Shown: positions 1 through 8,892, counted from the first letter of the stretch. The stretch is 64,000 nucleotides of DNA from Paraburkholderia sacchari (GCF_000785435.2 NZ_JTDB02000013.1:103666-167665), one strand, 5' to 3'. The notes: a model not told the origin generated them from the letters alone. A program made the numbers and translations.

Positions 1-38
1 CGATTCTCGACGCGTTCGAACGCGCGTCGCGTGCATAA
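1..38 (+). CDS. hisG: 3' end of hisG (ATP phosphoribosyltransferase), partial
   Basis: The first bases read in frame 3 as ILDAFERASRA followed by TAA at 36-38. Only eleven residues are visible, so the family cannot be proven from them. The assignment rests on position: it is the last gene before hisD on the same strand, and hisG takes that place in the his operons of beta-proteobacteria. HisG condenses ATP with PRPP, the first step of histidine synthesis. Confidence 0.5.
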   Translation, partial: ILDAFERASRA

Positions 39-91
39 ACGCGCCTAACTCGCGCAATACCCGCACTTAACCGTTCCGGATGGATATCAGC

Positions 92-1411
92 ATGGCTATC
101 ACGATGCGCAAACTCGATTCGAGCGCCGAAGGCTTCAAGGCGGCGCTGCATGGCGTGCTCGCCTTCGAGGCGAGCGAGGACGAGGCCATCGAGCGCTCGG
201 TCGCGCAAATTCTCGCCGATGTGAAGGCGCGCGGCGACGCCGCCGTGCTCGACTACACGAACCGCTTCGACCGCCTGAGCGCCACCAGCGTCGACGCGCT
301 GGAGCTGCCGCTGAGCGAGCTCGAGGCGGCGCTCGAAAGTCTCGAACCCAAGCAGCGCGCGGCGCTCGAGGCGGCGGCCGCGCGCGTGCGCGGCTACCAC
401 GAGAAGCAGCGCATCGAGTGCGGCTCGCATAGCTGGCAGTACACCGAAGCCGACGGCACCGTGCTCGGCCAGAAGGTCACGCCGCTCGACCGCGTGGGCC
501 TCTACGTGCCGGGCGGCAAGGCTGCGTATCCATCATCCGTGCTGATGAACGCGATTCCCGCGCGGGTTGCGGGCGTGCGCGAGATCATCATGGTCGTGCC
601 CACGCCCGATGGTGTGAAGAATCCGCTCGTGCTGGCGGCTGCGCTGCTCGGCGGCGTCGACCGCGTATTCACCATCGGCGGCGCGCAGGCCGTGGGCGCG
701 CTCGCTTATGGCACCCGCACCATTCCGGCCGTCGACAAGATCTGCGGCCCGGGCAACGCCTATGTGGCCTCAGCCAAACGCCGCGTGTTCGGCACGGTCG
801 GCATCGACATGATCGCCGGGCCCTCCGAGATTCTCGTGCTGTGCGACGGCACGACCGATCCGCGCTGGGTCGCGATGGACCTGTTCTCGCAGGCCGAGCA
901 CGACGAGCTCGCGCAATCGATTCTGCTGTGCCCTGACGAAGCGTTCATCAAGCGCGTGGAAGACGCCATCGACGAGCTCCTGCCCACCATGCCGCGCGCC
1001 GAAGTCATCGCGACGTCGCTCACGAACCGCGGCGCGCTCGTGAAGGTGCGCGACATGGCCGAAGCTTGCGCGATCGCCAACGACATCGCGCCCGAGCACC
1101 TCGAAATCTCGGCGCTCGATGCGCAGAAGTGGGGCGTCGAAATCCGCCATGCGGGCGCGATCTTCCTCGGCCGCTACACGAGCGAGAGCCTCGGCGACTA
1201 CTGCGCGGGGCCGAATCACGTGCTGCCTACGTCTCGTACCGCACGTTTCTCGTCGCCGCTCGGCGTCTATGATTTCATCAAGCGATCGAGCGTGATCGAG
1301 GTGAGCGCGGAGGGCGCGCAAACGCTCGGCGAGATCGCCGCGGAACTCGCCTACGGCGAAGGCCTCCAGGCTCACGCGCGCAGCGCCGAGTACCGCATGA
1401 AGCAGGTCTGA
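92..1411 (+). CDS. hisD: Histidinol dehydrogenase HisD
   Basis: HisD oxidises L-histidinol to L-histidine in two NAD-dependent steps, the last reactions of the pathway, in the cytoplasm. The family signature with SQAEHDE at about residues 266-272 supplies the zinc ligands Gln267 and His270; APEHLE at 333-338 holds the catalytic Glu-His pair; LGDY near 367-370 and GPNHVLPTSRTARFS near 373-387 are also typical. I chose the ATG at 92 (439 residues, normal family length) because GGATGG lies eight bases upstream; ATGs at 80 and 104 are also in frame. The gene follows hisG by 53 bases. A 262-base spacer carrying a strong hairpin separates it from hisC. Assignment is secure; only the start is in question. 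Confidence 0.96.
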   Translation: MAITMRKLDSSAEGFKAALHGVLAFEASEDEAIERSVAQILADVKARGDAAVLDYTNRFDRLSATSVDALELPLSELEAALESLEPKQRAALEAAAARVRGYHEKQRIECGSHSWQYTEADGTVLGQKVTPLDRVGLYVPGGKAAYPSSVLMNAIPARVAGVREIIMVVPTPDGVKNPLVLAAALLGGVDRVFTIGGAQAVGALAYGTRTIPAVDKICGPGNAYVASAKRRVFGTVGIDMIAGPSEILVLCDGTTDPRWVAMDLFSQAEHDELAQSILLCPDEAFIKRVEDAIDELLPTMPRAEVIATSLTNRGALVKVRDMAEACAIANDIAPEHLEISALDAQKWGVEIRHAGAIFLGRYTSESLGDYCAGPNHVLPTSRTARFSSPLGVYDFIKRSSVIEVSAEGAQTLGEIAAELAYGEGLQAHARSAEYRMKQV

Positions 1412-1434
1412 AGCGGCACTAGAATCAAAACAGC

Positions 1435-1463
1435 GCGGCATGCATGAGCTTCATGCGTGCCGC
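1435..1463 (+). other. Intercistronic hairpin between hisD and hisC
   Basis: A 13-base left arm (1435-1447) pairs with 1451-1463 around a three-base loop, with one G-T wobble. It starts 23 bases after the hisD stop codon. No run of T follows, so it does not look like an intrinsic terminator. An RNA stability or processing element is the simpler reading, by inference. The rest of the 262-base spacer holds no convincing gene. Confidence 0.6.
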
Positions 1464-1673
1464 ACACCCCCGAGGAGACGTTCGCAAGCATCGGCGCGAA
1501 AGACGCACGCACGCCTGAGCCCAATGTTTGGAACACCGAAGTAACCCGCGCGCCCCAAAGCAGGTATGGGCGCCAACCGGGACGGCCCTGCAGCGCATTG
1601 GCGCCGCAGTTCGCCGGCGCATCCGGCTGGCCGTCCGTGCCGGCTCCACGCCTCGCGCGCGAGCCAATCGACA

Positions 1674-2750
1674 ATGACGACACCACTAGACATCATCCGC
1701 CCCGACGTGCTCGCAATGACGAGCTACCCGGTTCCCGACGCCACCGGCTTCGTGAAGCTCGACGCCATGGAGAACCCGTACACGTTGCCGACCGCGCTCG
1801 CGGCGCAACTGGGCGAGCATCTCGCGGGCGTCGCGCTCAACCGCTATCCGGCGCCGCGCCCCGAAGCGCTCATGGCGAAGCTCAAGGCCGCGATGCAAGT
1901 GCCGCCCGGGTGCGACGTGCTGCTCGGCAACGGCTCGGACGAGATCATCAGCATGATCACGATGGCGTGCGCGAAGCCGGGCGCGAAGGTGCTCGCGCCG
2001 GTGCCGGGCTTCGTGATGTATGCGATGTCGGCGAAATTCGCGCAGGTGGAGTTCGTCGGCGTGCCGCTCAAGGCCGATTTCACGCTCGATTGCGATGCCA
2101 TGCTGGCCGCCGTCGCCGAGCACCGGCCGGCCGTGATCTGGCTGGCGTACCCGAACAACCCGACTGGCACGCTGTTCGCCGATGCCGACATCGAGCGCAT
2201 TATCGAAGCTGCCGATGCAGCGGGCGGGCTCGTCGTGATCGACGAGGCTTATCAGCCGTTCGCGCAGGCGAGCTGGATGTCGCGCGCGGGCGCCTTCGAT
2301 AACATGGTCGTGATGCGCACGATGTCCAAGCTCGGGCTCGCGGGCATCCGTTTGGGCTACCTCGCGGGCCGTACGGCATGGCTCAACGAATTCGACAAGG
2401 TGCGCCCGCCCTATAACGTGAATGTGCTTACCCAGGCCACCGCCGATTTTCTGCTCGACCATATCGACGTGCTCGACGCGCAGGCTGCCCAATTGCGCGC
2501 GGACCGGGCGCAATTGGCCGCCGATGTTGCAAAGCTGCCGGGCGCCGAAGCGTTCGAAAGCGCCGGCAATTTCCTGCTGGTGCGCGTGCCCGATGCCTCC
2601 GCCGTGTTCGATACCCTGCTGACGGCGCGGGTTTTGGTCAAAAACGTGAGTAAAATGCACCCATTGCTGGCGAATTGCGTACGCCTGACCGTCGGGACCC
2701 CCGACGAAAACGCGCGCTTGCTCGCCGCCCTGAAGCTCGTGCTCAAGTAA
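1674..2750 (+). CDS. hisC: Histidinol-phosphate aminotransferase HisC
   Basis: PLP-dependent transfer of an amino group from glutamate to imidazole acetol phosphate. The fold-type I aminotransferase pattern is clear: NPY in the N-terminal segment, GNGSDE at about 85-90, YPNNPTG at 159-165, VVIDEAY at 187-193, and the PLP lysine in MSKLGLAGIRLG (Lys219). The frame is open for 36 codons upstream, but that stretch is Arg/Ala-rich and unlike the family, so I start at ATG 1674 (358 residues). The ribosome-binding site is weak. The gene ends 94 bases before hisB. Confidence 0.95.
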   Translation: MTTPLDIIRPDVLAMTSYPVPDATGFVKLDAMENPYTLPTALAAQLGEHLAGVALNRYPAPRPEALMAKLKAAMQVPPGCDVLLGNGSDEIISMITMACAKPGAKVLAPVPGFVMYAMSAKFAQVEFVGVPLKADFTLDCDAMLAAVAEHRPAVIWLAYPNNPTGTLFADADIERIIEAADAAGGLVVIDEAYQPFAQASWMSRAGAFDNMVVMRTMSKLGLAGIRLGYLAGRTAWLNEFDKVRPPYNVNVLTQATADFLLDHIDVLDAQAAQLRADRAQLAADVAKLPGAEAFESAGNFLLVRVPDASAVFDTLLTARVLVKNVSKMHPLLANCVRLTVGTPDENARLLAALKLVLK

Positions 2751-2844
2751 TCCGATCTCATCGGCCTGAAGCGCACAGTGTCACCAGCGCTTCGGGCTTT
2801 TGTTCCATGAACCCTCCGTTACGGGCTGTTTGAAGGAAATTGCC

Positions 2845-3432
2845 ATGCGCGTCGCGCAAGTCGTTCGCAATACCAGCGAAACGCAAATCAGCGTGAAAAT
2901 CAATCTGGACGGCACCGGCGAGCAGAAGCTCGCGACCGGCGTGCCGTTTCTCGACCACATGCTCGACCAGATCGCGCGACACGGTCTGATCGATCTGGAA
3001 GTCGAGGCGCATGGCGATACCCATATCGACGACCACCATACGGTGGAAGACGTCGGCATCACGCTCGGCCAGGCGGTCGCGCAGGCCATCGGCGACAAAA
3101 AGGGCATCCGCCGCTACGGCCACGCCTACGTGCCGCTCGACGAGGCGCTCTCGCGCGTGGTGATCGACTTCTCGGGCCGTCCGGGCCTCGAGTTCCACGT
3201 GCCGTTCACGCGCGCGCGCATCGGCACGTTCGATGTCGATCTGTCGATCGAATTCTTCCGCGGCTTCGTCAATCACGCGGGCGTGACGCTCCACATCGAC
3301 AATCTGCGCGGCCTGAACGCGCACCACCAGATGGAAACCGTGTTCAAGGCCTTCGGCCGCGCGCTGCGCCAGGCCGCCGAGCTCGATGAGCGCCAGGCAG
3401 GCAAGATTCCGTCGACCAAGGGCAGCTTGTAA
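2845..3432 (+). CDS. hisB: Imidazoleglycerol-phosphate dehydratase HisB (monofunctional)
   Basis: Dehydrates imidazole glycerol phosphate to imidazole acetol phosphate. At 195 residues it is the stand-alone dehydratase, without the N-terminal phosphatase domain fused in enterobacteria. The two manganese-binding histidine motifs are visible: DDHHTVEDVGI in the N-terminal half and NAHHQMETVFKAFGRAL near the C-terminus. The start at ATG 2845 is supported by GAAGGAAA just upstream; fifteen earlier in-frame codons do not resemble the family. hisH follows after 12 bases, so translation is probably coupled. Confidence 0.96.
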   Translation: MRVAQVVRNTSETQISVKINLDGTGEQKLATGVPFLDHMLDQIARHGLIDLEVEAHGDTHIDDHHTVEDVGITLGQAVAQAIGDKKGIRRYGHAYVPLDEALSRVVIDFSGRPGLEFHVPFTRARIGTFDVDLSIEFFRGFVNHAGVTLHIDNLRGLNAHHQMETVFKAFGRALRQAAELDERQAGKIPSTKGSL

Positions 3433-3444
3433 GCGGTAGCCGAG

Positions 3445-4086
3445 ATGAAAACTTCAATTGCGATTGTGGATTACGGGATGGGCAACCTGCGTTCGGTGGC
3501 CCAGGCGCTGAAACAGGCCGCGCCGGAAGCCGACGTGCAGATCGTCGAGCGCCCCGAGGCGATTCGCGCGGCTGACCGCGTCGTGCTGCCGGGCCAGGGC
3601 GCGATGCCCGACTGCATGCGCAGCCTCGCGGAATCGGGCTTGCAGGACGCCGTGCTCGAAGCCTCGCGCACCAAGCCGTTGATGGGCGTGTGCGTGGGCG
3701 AGCAGATGCTGTTCGACTGGAGCGCCGAAGGCGACACGAAGGGGCTCGGCCTGCTCCCCGGCAAGGTCGTGCGCTTCGAGCTCGAAGGGCGGCTCCAGGA
3801 CGACGGCTCGCGTTTCAAGGTGCCGCAGATGGGCTGGAACCGCGTGCGCCAGTCGCGCGCGCATGCGCTGTGGGACGGCGTGCCCGACGAAAGCTTCTTT
3901 TACTTCGTGCACAGCTACTATGTGGTGCCGGCCGACCCGGCCCATACGGTAGGCGAAACGCCGTACGGCGCGGCCTTTACCTCGGCGGTGGCGCGGGATA
4001 ACATCTTCGCCACCCAATTCCACCCGGAAAAGAGCGCTGCGGCGGGCTTGCGCGTCTATCGCAACTTCGTTCACTGGAACCCCTGA
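3445..4086 (+). CDS. hisH: Imidazole glycerol phosphate synthase glutamine amidotransferase subunit HisH
   Basis: Class I glutamine amidotransferase that releases ammonia from glutamine and channels it to HisF. Catalytic triad: nucleophile Cys83 in GVCVGEQMLF, and His193 and Glu195 in QFHPEKS near the C-terminus. The oxyanion-strand segment PGQGAMPDC (about 49-57) is present. Length is 213 residues, normal for HisH. Its partner hisF lies two genes downstream, after hisA. Confidence 0.96.
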   Translation: MKTSIAIVDYGMGNLRSVAQALKQAAPEADVQIVERPEAIRAADRVVLPGQGAMPDCMRSLAESGLQDAVLEASRTKPLMGVCVGEQMLFDWSAEGDTKGLGLLPGKVVRFELEGRLQDDGSRFKVPQMGWNRVRQSRAHALWDGVPDESFFYFVHSYYVVPADPAHTVGETPYGAAFTSAVARDNIFATQFHPEKSAAAGLRVYRNFVHWNP

Positions 4087-4204
4087 TTCACGTGCGGCGC
4101 TGTTCGTTCGAAGGCCAAGGCCTGCGCGCATGCGTCGCCCAAAGCCGATTTGCATCAGCAAGGCTGCCGAAAGAGTTGTACTAAACTAGCGAAACGGCGT
4201 CGGA

Positions 4205-4221
4205 TCGGGGCTCAGCCCCGA
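4205..4221 (+). other. Intercistronic hairpin between hisH and hisA
   Basis: Perfect seven-base inverted repeat (4205-4211 with 4215-4221) around a TCA loop, in the 183-base spacer between hisH and hisA and 48 bases before the hisA start. No T-run follows, so an intrinsic terminator is unlikely. Nothing else is recognisable in the spacer. Confidence 0.5.
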
Positions 4222-4269
4222 CCGTTGCCGGCTGATTCCAACCACACTCCCTGATATCACCCGATTGCT

Positions 4270-5022
4270 ATGCTGCTGATTCCGGCCATCGATCTCAAAG
4301 ACGGTCACTGCGTTCGCCTAAAACAAGGCGATATGGACCAGGCGACGATTTTTTCCGAGGAACCGGCGGCCATGGCCCGACATTGGGTCGAGCGCGGCGC
4401 GCGGCGTCTGCACCTCGTCGATCTGAACGGCGCGTTCGCCGGCAAGCCGAAGAACGAAGATGCGATTCGCGAGATCATCCGCGAAGTCGGCGACGAGATC
4501 CCCGTGCAGCTTGGCGGCGGCATCCGCGACCTCGACACCATCGAGCGCTATCTCGACGACGGCCTGTCCTACGTGATCATCGGCACTGCTGCCGTGAAGA
4601 ACCCGGGCTTCCTTCAGGAAGCGTGCACGGCGTTCGGGGGCCATATCATCGTCGGGCTCGACGCGAAGGACGGCAAGGTCGCCACCGACGGCTGGAGCAA
4701 GCTCACGGGCCACGAAGTCGTGGATCTCGCACGCAAGTTCGAGGACTACGGCGCCGAGTCGATCATCTACACCGACATCGGCCGCGACGGTATGCTCCAG
4801 GGCATCAACATCGAAGCGACGGTGCGCCTCGCGCGCGCGGTGAAGATTCCGGTGATCGCAAGCGGCGGCCTGTCGAATCTCGCCGATATCGACGCGCTGT
4901 GCGAAGTCGAGGACGAAGGCATCGAAGGCGTGATCTGCGGCCGCGCGATCTACTCGGGCGATCTCGATTTCGCCCAGGCGCAAACGCACGCGGACAGCCT
5001 GCGCGAGTCTGACGACGCTTGA
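4270..5022 (+). CDS. hisA: Phosphoribosylformimino-AICAR phosphate isomerase HisA
   Basis: TIM-barrel isomerase that converts ProFAR to PRFAR by an Amadori rearrangement. The two half-barrels show the duplicated active-site aspartates: Asp8 in IPAIDLKDG and Asp131 in GLDAKDGKVATDGW. Phosphate-binding loops are LGGGIRD (81-87) and ASGGLSN in the second half. Length of 250 residues is normal. The ATG follows a weak ribosome-binding site. The gene is the paralogue of hisF, which lies 183 bases downstream. Confidence 0.96.
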   Translation: MLLIPAIDLKDGHCVRLKQGDMDQATIFSEEPAAMARHWVERGARRLHLVDLNGAFAGKPKNEDAIREIIREVGDEIPVQLGGGIRDLDTIERYLDDGLSYVIIGTAAVKNPGFLQEACTAFGGHIIVGLDAKDGKVATDGWSKLTGHEVVDLARKFEDYGAESIIYTDIGRDGMLQGINIEATVRLARAVKIPVIASGGLSNLADIDALCEVEDEGIEGVICGRAIYSGDLDFAQAQTHADSLRESDDA

Positions 5023-5131
5023 AGCGTTGCGTGGGCGGCCTCCCGGTGGGGGCCGGTCCACTTTTGGGTTCTCGGTGCGACCGGCAAGGGGCGGCAAGTC
5101 CGTTCCTGAAGATTCGGCCGCCGGCTAATTT

Positions 5132-5150
5132 CGCGATAACCGCTATCGCG
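5132..5150 (+). other. Inverted repeat between hisA and hisF
   Basis: Perfect seven-base inverted repeat CGCGATA / TATCGCG with a five-base spacer, 55 bases before the hisF start. It could be an RNA hairpin or a protein-binding site. It is the third such structure in the spacers of this operon. The rest of the 183-base spacer is unremarkable. Confidence 0.45.
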
Positions 5151-5205
5151 CGACTATAGGCGTAGCTGCCGCGGTTTCGGCGCGCCTGGCAACATCGGCA
5201 AGATC

Positions 5206-5979
5206 ATGGCTCTACCCAAACGCATCATTCCCTGTCTCGACGTGACCGCCGGGCGGGTCGTCAAGGGCGTCAACTTCGTCGAGTTGCGCGACGCGGGCGA
5301 CCCCGTCGAAATCGCGCGCCGCTACGACGACCAGGGCGCCGACGAGCTCACCTTCCTCGACATCACGGCCACTTCGGACCAACGCGATCTGATCCTGCCG
5401 ATCATCGAAGCGGTGGCCTCGCAGGTCTTCATTCCGCTGACGGTGGGCGGCGGCGTGCGCGCCGTCACCGACGTGCGGCGTCTGCTCAACGCCGGCGCCG
5501 ACAAGGTCGGCATGAACTCGTCGGCCGTTGCCAATCCGCAACTCGTGCGCGATTCCGCCGATAAATACGGCTCGCAGTGCATCGTCGTGGCCATCGATGC
5601 GAAGCGCATGTCCGCACCGGGCGAAGCGCCGCGCTGGGAAGTGTTCACGCACGGCGGCCGCAAGGCCACGGGTATCGACGCCGTCGAATGGGCGCGCAAG
5701 ATGGCCGAGTTCGGCGCGGGCGAAATCCTGCTCACGAGCATGGACCGCGACGGCACCAAGAGCGGCTTCGATCTCGCGCTCACGAGCGCGGTGTCCGACG
5801 CGGTGCCGATTCCCGTGATCGCCTCGGGCGGCGTTGGCGGCCTGCAGGATCTCGCGGACGGCATCGTCAAGGGCCATGCCGACGCCGTGCTGGCCGCAAG
5901 CATCTTCCACTACGGCGAGCACACCGTGGGCGAGGCCAAGCGCTTCATGGCCGGGCAGGGCATTTCGGTGAGGATGTGA
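5206..5979 (+). CDS. hisF: Imidazole glycerol phosphate synthase cyclase subunit HisF
   Basis: Uses ammonia from HisH to cyclise PRFAR into imidazole glycerol phosphate and AICAR, linking the histidine and purine pathways. TIM barrel with the paired catalytic aspartates Asp12 (IIPCLDVTAGRVVKG) and Asp131 (VVAIDAKR), and phosphate loops VGGGVR (80-85) and ASGGVGG. 257 residues, as expected. hisI starts five bases after its last base. Confidence 0.97.
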   Translation: MALPKRIIPCLDVTAGRVVKGVNFVELRDAGDPVEIARRYDDQGADELTFLDITATSDQRDLILPIIEAVASQVFIPLTVGGGVRAVTDVRRLLNAGADKVGMNSSAVANPQLVRDSADKYGSQCIVVAIDAKRMSAPGEAPRWEVFTHGGRKATGIDAVEWARKMAEFGAGEILLTSMDRDGTKSGFDLALTSAVSDAVPIPVIASGGVGGLQDLADGIVKGHADAVLAASIFHYGEHTVGEAKRFMAGQGISVRM

Positions 5980-5983
5980 CGTC

Positions 5984-6424
5984 ATGAGCAACGCTGATAC
6001 TGGCAACAAACCTGCCAGCGACATCGCAAAGGCCGGCTGGCTCGACAAGGTCAATTGGGACGCCAACGGCCTCGTGCCCGTGATCGCCCAGGAAGCCACG
6101 ACCGGCGACGTGCTGATGTTCGCGTGGATGAACCGCGAAGCGCTCGCCAAGACGGTAGAACTGCGCCGCGCGGTTTATTTTTCGCGCTCGCGCCAGCGCC
6201 TGTGGTTCAAGGGCGAGGAGTCGGGGCACGTGCAGCAGGTGCACGACATCCGCCTCGACTGCGACGAAGACGTCGTGCTGCTCAAGGTCGAGCAGGTGTC
6301 GGGCATCGCGTGCCACACGGGCCGTCACTCGTGCTTTTTCCAGCAATTCGAAGGCACCGTCGACGAAGGCCGCTGGGTCGCCGTCGATCCCGTGCTGAAA
6401 GACCCCGAACACATCTACAAATGA
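5984..6424 (+). CDS. hisI: Phosphoribosyl-AMP cyclohydrolase HisI
   Basis: Opens the adenine ring of phosphoribosyl-AMP. The metal-binding residues are visible as DCDED (Asp92, Cys93, Asp94) and SGIACHTGRHSCFF (Cys110, His111, Cys117). At 146 residues it is the single-domain form, not fused to HisE as in enterobacteria. Its stop codon overlaps the hisE start in an ATGA arrangement (6421-6424), which predicts translational coupling. Confidence 0.96.
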   Translation: MSNADTGNKPASDIAKAGWLDKVNWDANGLVPVIAQEATTGDVLMFAWMNREALAKTVELRRAVYFSRSRQRLWFKGEESGHVQQVHDIRLDCDEDVVLLKVEQVSGIACHTGRHSCFFQQFEGTVDEGRWVAVDPVLKDPEHIYK

Positions 6425-6789
6425 CGCAACTGAACACCAACGACACCCTGCTGCGCCTTGCAGCGGTGATCGACAGCCGCAAGGGCGGCGACCCCGATGC
6501 TTCCTACGTCGCGCGCCTCTTTCACAAGGGCGATGACGCCGTGCTCAAGAAGGTCGGCGAAGAAGCCACCGAAGTCGTGCTGGCCGCCAAGGACGTGCGC
6601 CAGGGCGGCGCGCCGAAGGCGCTGGTCGGCGAAATGGCCGATCTGTGGTTCCATTGCCTCGTCACGCTTTCGCATTTCGAGCTGAGTCCCGCCGACGTGC
6701 TGGCGGAGCTGGAGCGCCGCGAAGGGCTTTCGGGTCTCGAAGAAAAGGCCCTGCGCAAGAGCCGCGAGCGCGAAGAAAACGGCGACTGA
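6421..6789 (+). CDS. hisE: Phosphoribosyl-ATP pyrophosphatase HisE
   Basis: Removes pyrophosphate from phosphoribosyl-ATP, step two of histidine synthesis. The all-alpha NTP pyrophosphohydrolase signature is present: KKVGEEATEVVLAAKD with its metal-binding glutamates, then ADLWFHCLV. 122 residues, starting at the ATG that overlaps the hisI stop. It is the last recognisable his gene here. The next gene lies 113 bases downstream and is not a his gene. Confidence 0.95.
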   Translation: MTQLNTNDTLLRLAAVIDSRKGGDPDASYVARLFHKGDDAVLKKVGEEATEVVLAAKDVRQGGAPKALVGEMADLWFHCLVTLSHFELSPADVLAELERREGLSGLEEKALRKSREREENGD

Positions 6790-6902
6790 TGCCGCGAGAT
6801 TGAATTCGGGCCCCGGATTCGAGTCGAATTCTCGGGCCGGGCGATCGGCGCCCCTCGCCCATGAGATGCACGCGAGTCGTGCTCGACAGGGAGATGCCAT
6901 AT

Positions 6903-7307
6903 ATGTCCACCCCCGGCGGCTATCCGCCTCCTGCCTACCGCACTCCGGAGCGCGATCCGCTCGACGCGGATCGTCTGCGCAGCCTGCGCACGCTTACGCA
7001 CGTCCTGTATGGGCTTTACGCGTTCTACTGGCTTACCGGCGGCGTGACCGTGCTGGTGGCGATCATCATCAACTACATCAAGCGCGACGAGGCCGTGGGC
7101 ACGCCCTACGAGCAGCACTTCACGTGGCAGATCCGCACGTTCTGGCTTGGGCTCGTGGGGCATTTGATCGGTATTGCGCTCTTGTTCGTGCTGATCGGCA
7201 TTCCGGTTTTGTGGGCTGTCGCAATCTGGACGTTGTACCGTATCATCAAAGGCTGGCTGTATCTGCACGACAACAAGCCGTTGTCCGATCCGCGCGCGTG
7301 GTTCTGA
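6903..7307 (+). CDS. Small membrane protein, DUF4870-like
   Basis: 134-residue inner-membrane protein of unknown function. A proline-rich N-terminus (about 1-20) is followed by a first hydrophobic stretch around 33-57 and a second, long one around 80-112, then a short basic tail. The segment with IINYIKRDEA and TPYEQHFTWQIRTF resembles DUF4870-type proteins. The ATG at 6903 has AGGGAG nine bases upstream; the ATG at 6894 sits directly on that site and is less likely. It lies between hisE and hinT on the same strand. No role can be inferred. Confidence 0.8.
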   Translation: MSTPGGYPPPAYRTPERDPLDADRLRSLRTLTHVLYGLYAFYWLTGGVTVLVAIIINYIKRDEAVGTPYEQHFTWQIRTFWLGLVGHLIGIALLFVLIGIPVLWAVAIWTLYRIIKGWLYLHDNKPLSDPRAWF

Positions 7308-7377
7308 CGCGCTAGTACGCTGGGTCTCGGAGCGAAATCCGGCACGCTTTCTCTTCGCACGGCTGCCCAGGAACACT

Positions 7378-7746
7378 ATGAGTCACGACCGCAGCACCTG
7401 TCTCTTTTGCAAGATCGCCGACGGCCTGATCCCGAGCACGCGCGTCTATGAAGACGACGAGTTCATTGCGTTCCGTGACATCCGGCCGGCGGCACAAACT
7501 CACGTGCTGGTAATCCCGCGCCAACATATACCCACCCTTGCCGATTGCGGTGAAAACGAGGCTGCGCTGCTTGGTAGAATGTTTGTATTGGTTGCGCGGT
7601 TGGCGAGAGAGCTGGGCGTGTCCTACACAGGCGGCGAGACCGGCTATCGCACCGTGGTGAATACGGGACCCGGCGGCGGACAGGAGGTCTATCACCTGCA
7701 CGCGCATCTGCTGGCCGGGCCGCGTCCGTGGCAGCGAATGGGATAG
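7378..7746 (+). CDS. hinT: Histidine triad (HIT) nucleotide-binding protein
   Basis: HIT-family purine nucleoside phosphoramidase of the Hint branch. The active-site motif is YHLHAHLLA with histidines at 106, 108 and 110; the N-terminal CLFCKIADGLIPSTRVYED and VIPRQHIPTLAD segments are also characteristic. 122 residues, full length. It lies between the his genes and tatA on the same strand. A 242-base spacer without a visible gene separates it from tatA. Confidence 0.92.
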   Translation: MSHDRSTCLFCKIADGLIPSTRVYEDDEFIAFRDIRPAAQTHVLVIPRQHIPTLADCGENEAALLGRMFVLVARLARELGVSYTGGETGYRTVVNTGPGGGQEVYHLHAHLLAGPRPWQRMG

Positions 7747-7988
7747 CGCGCTTGCGCGCCAGAACGGCAGAACCCGCAGGAGCGGCTGAAAAAGGGGCGC
7801 ATTGCCACGCAGCCGAAATACCTTACAGGTAGCATACCGGGCGCGTTGCCCGACAACCCGCCTGGCACCGGACACACGGCGTTGCGCCGGACCGGTCGAT
7901 GGGCGCGGGCGTCATGAAGCGCGTTCGCGCGCCAATGTTTATTCGCTGCGTATGAGGCGCGGCAACGGGGTTAAGGAGAGTTTTGATC

Positions 7989-8231
7989 ATGGGTTCGTTG
8001 AGCATCTGGCATTGGCTGATCGTGTTGTTGATCGTGGCGCTCGTCTTCGGCACGAAGAAGCTGCGCAATATCGGCAGCGATCTGGGCGGTGCGGTGAAGG
8101 GTTTCAAGGAAGGCATGCGCGAGGGCGAAGAGTCCGGTGCCGATACGCAAAAGCGCGAACTGCCGAATAACGGCGGCACGGTCGATGTCGACGCCAAGGA
8201 CAAGACCCCGCGTTCGAACGACTTCCGCTAA
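7989..8231 (+). CDS. tatA: Sec-independent protein translocase TatA
   Basis: Pore-forming subunit of the twin-arginine translocase, which exports folded proteins. Single N-terminal transmembrane helix (about residues 5-21, SIWHWLIVLLIVALVFG), then the amphipathic helix after the hinge (KKLRNIGSDLGGAVKGFKEG) and a polar tail; 80 residues. The start is ATG 7989, nine bases after AAGGAG, rather than the in-frame TTG at 7983. tatB follows after 49 bases. Confidence 0.95.
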   Translation: MGSLSIWHWLIVLLIVALVFGTKKLRNIGSDLGGAVKGFKEGMREGEESGADTQKRELPNNGGTVDVDAKDKTPRSNDFR

Positions 8232-8280
8232 GCGCGGCAGCCGTTATTTCCCGCCTCACGGCTGACGGAAAGCTTTATCC

Positions 8281-8835
8281 ATGCTCGATCTGGGTCTAAC
8301 CAAGATGGCGCTGATCGGCGTCGTCGCGCTGGTCGTTCTCGGGCCGGAGCGTCTGCCGCGCGTCGCGCGTACGGCAGGCGCCCTGTTCGGGCGCGCGCAG
8401 CGCTATGTCAACGACGTCAAGGCGGAAGTCACGCGCGAAATCGAACTGGACGAATTGCGCCGCATGAAGGGCGAGTTCGAAAAGGCCGCGCACAACGTCG
8501 AGAACACCGTTCACGAGAACCTGCGCAAGCATGAAACTGAGCTGAACGACGCCTGGAACGCGGGCACGGGTGGCATGTCCAGCACAGCCGGCAGCGCCGA
8601 TTCGGATGCGTCCGGCGTGGCCGGCGGCGCGGGTGATTCGGGCGGCGTCACGTCATGGCGCTCGGGCGCCGCGAATGCGGCTGGCGTCAAACGCAAGAAC
8701 TGGCGCGTGAAACAAACGGCTACGCCGGTCTGGTACAAGCGCGCGACGCTGCGGCGCACGCGCGTGCAATCGGGCGCCGCGCGCGTCGCGCAGCACACGC
8801 CGGCGAGCCTGCGCCGGCCCACGCGCTTTCTCTGA
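8281..8835 (+). CDS. tatB: Sec-independent protein translocase TatB
   Basis: Substrate-receptor subunit that works with TatC. MLDLGLTKMALIGVVALVVLGPERLP is interrupted only by the family's typical Gly-Pro hinge (GPERLPRVAR). A long amphipathic, charged helix runs to about residue 95, followed by a Gly/Ser/Ala-rich linker and a basic C-terminus; 184 residues. The longer tail distinguishes it from TatA. It sits in tatABC order. Confidence 0.94.
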   Translation: MLDLGLTKMALIGVVALVVLGPERLPRVARTAGALFGRAQRYVNDVKAEVTREIELDELRRMKGEFEKAAHNVENTVHENLRKHETELNDAWNAGTGGMSSTAGSADSDASGVAGGAGDSGGVTSWRSGAANAAGVKRKNWRVKQTATPVWYKRATLRRTRVQSGAARVAQHTPASLRRPTRFL

Positions 8836-8892
8836 TGCCTCGCTACTGCAGTCGAGCTTGAATTTGTCTATCTCCAACCCCCGAGGGCCGGT

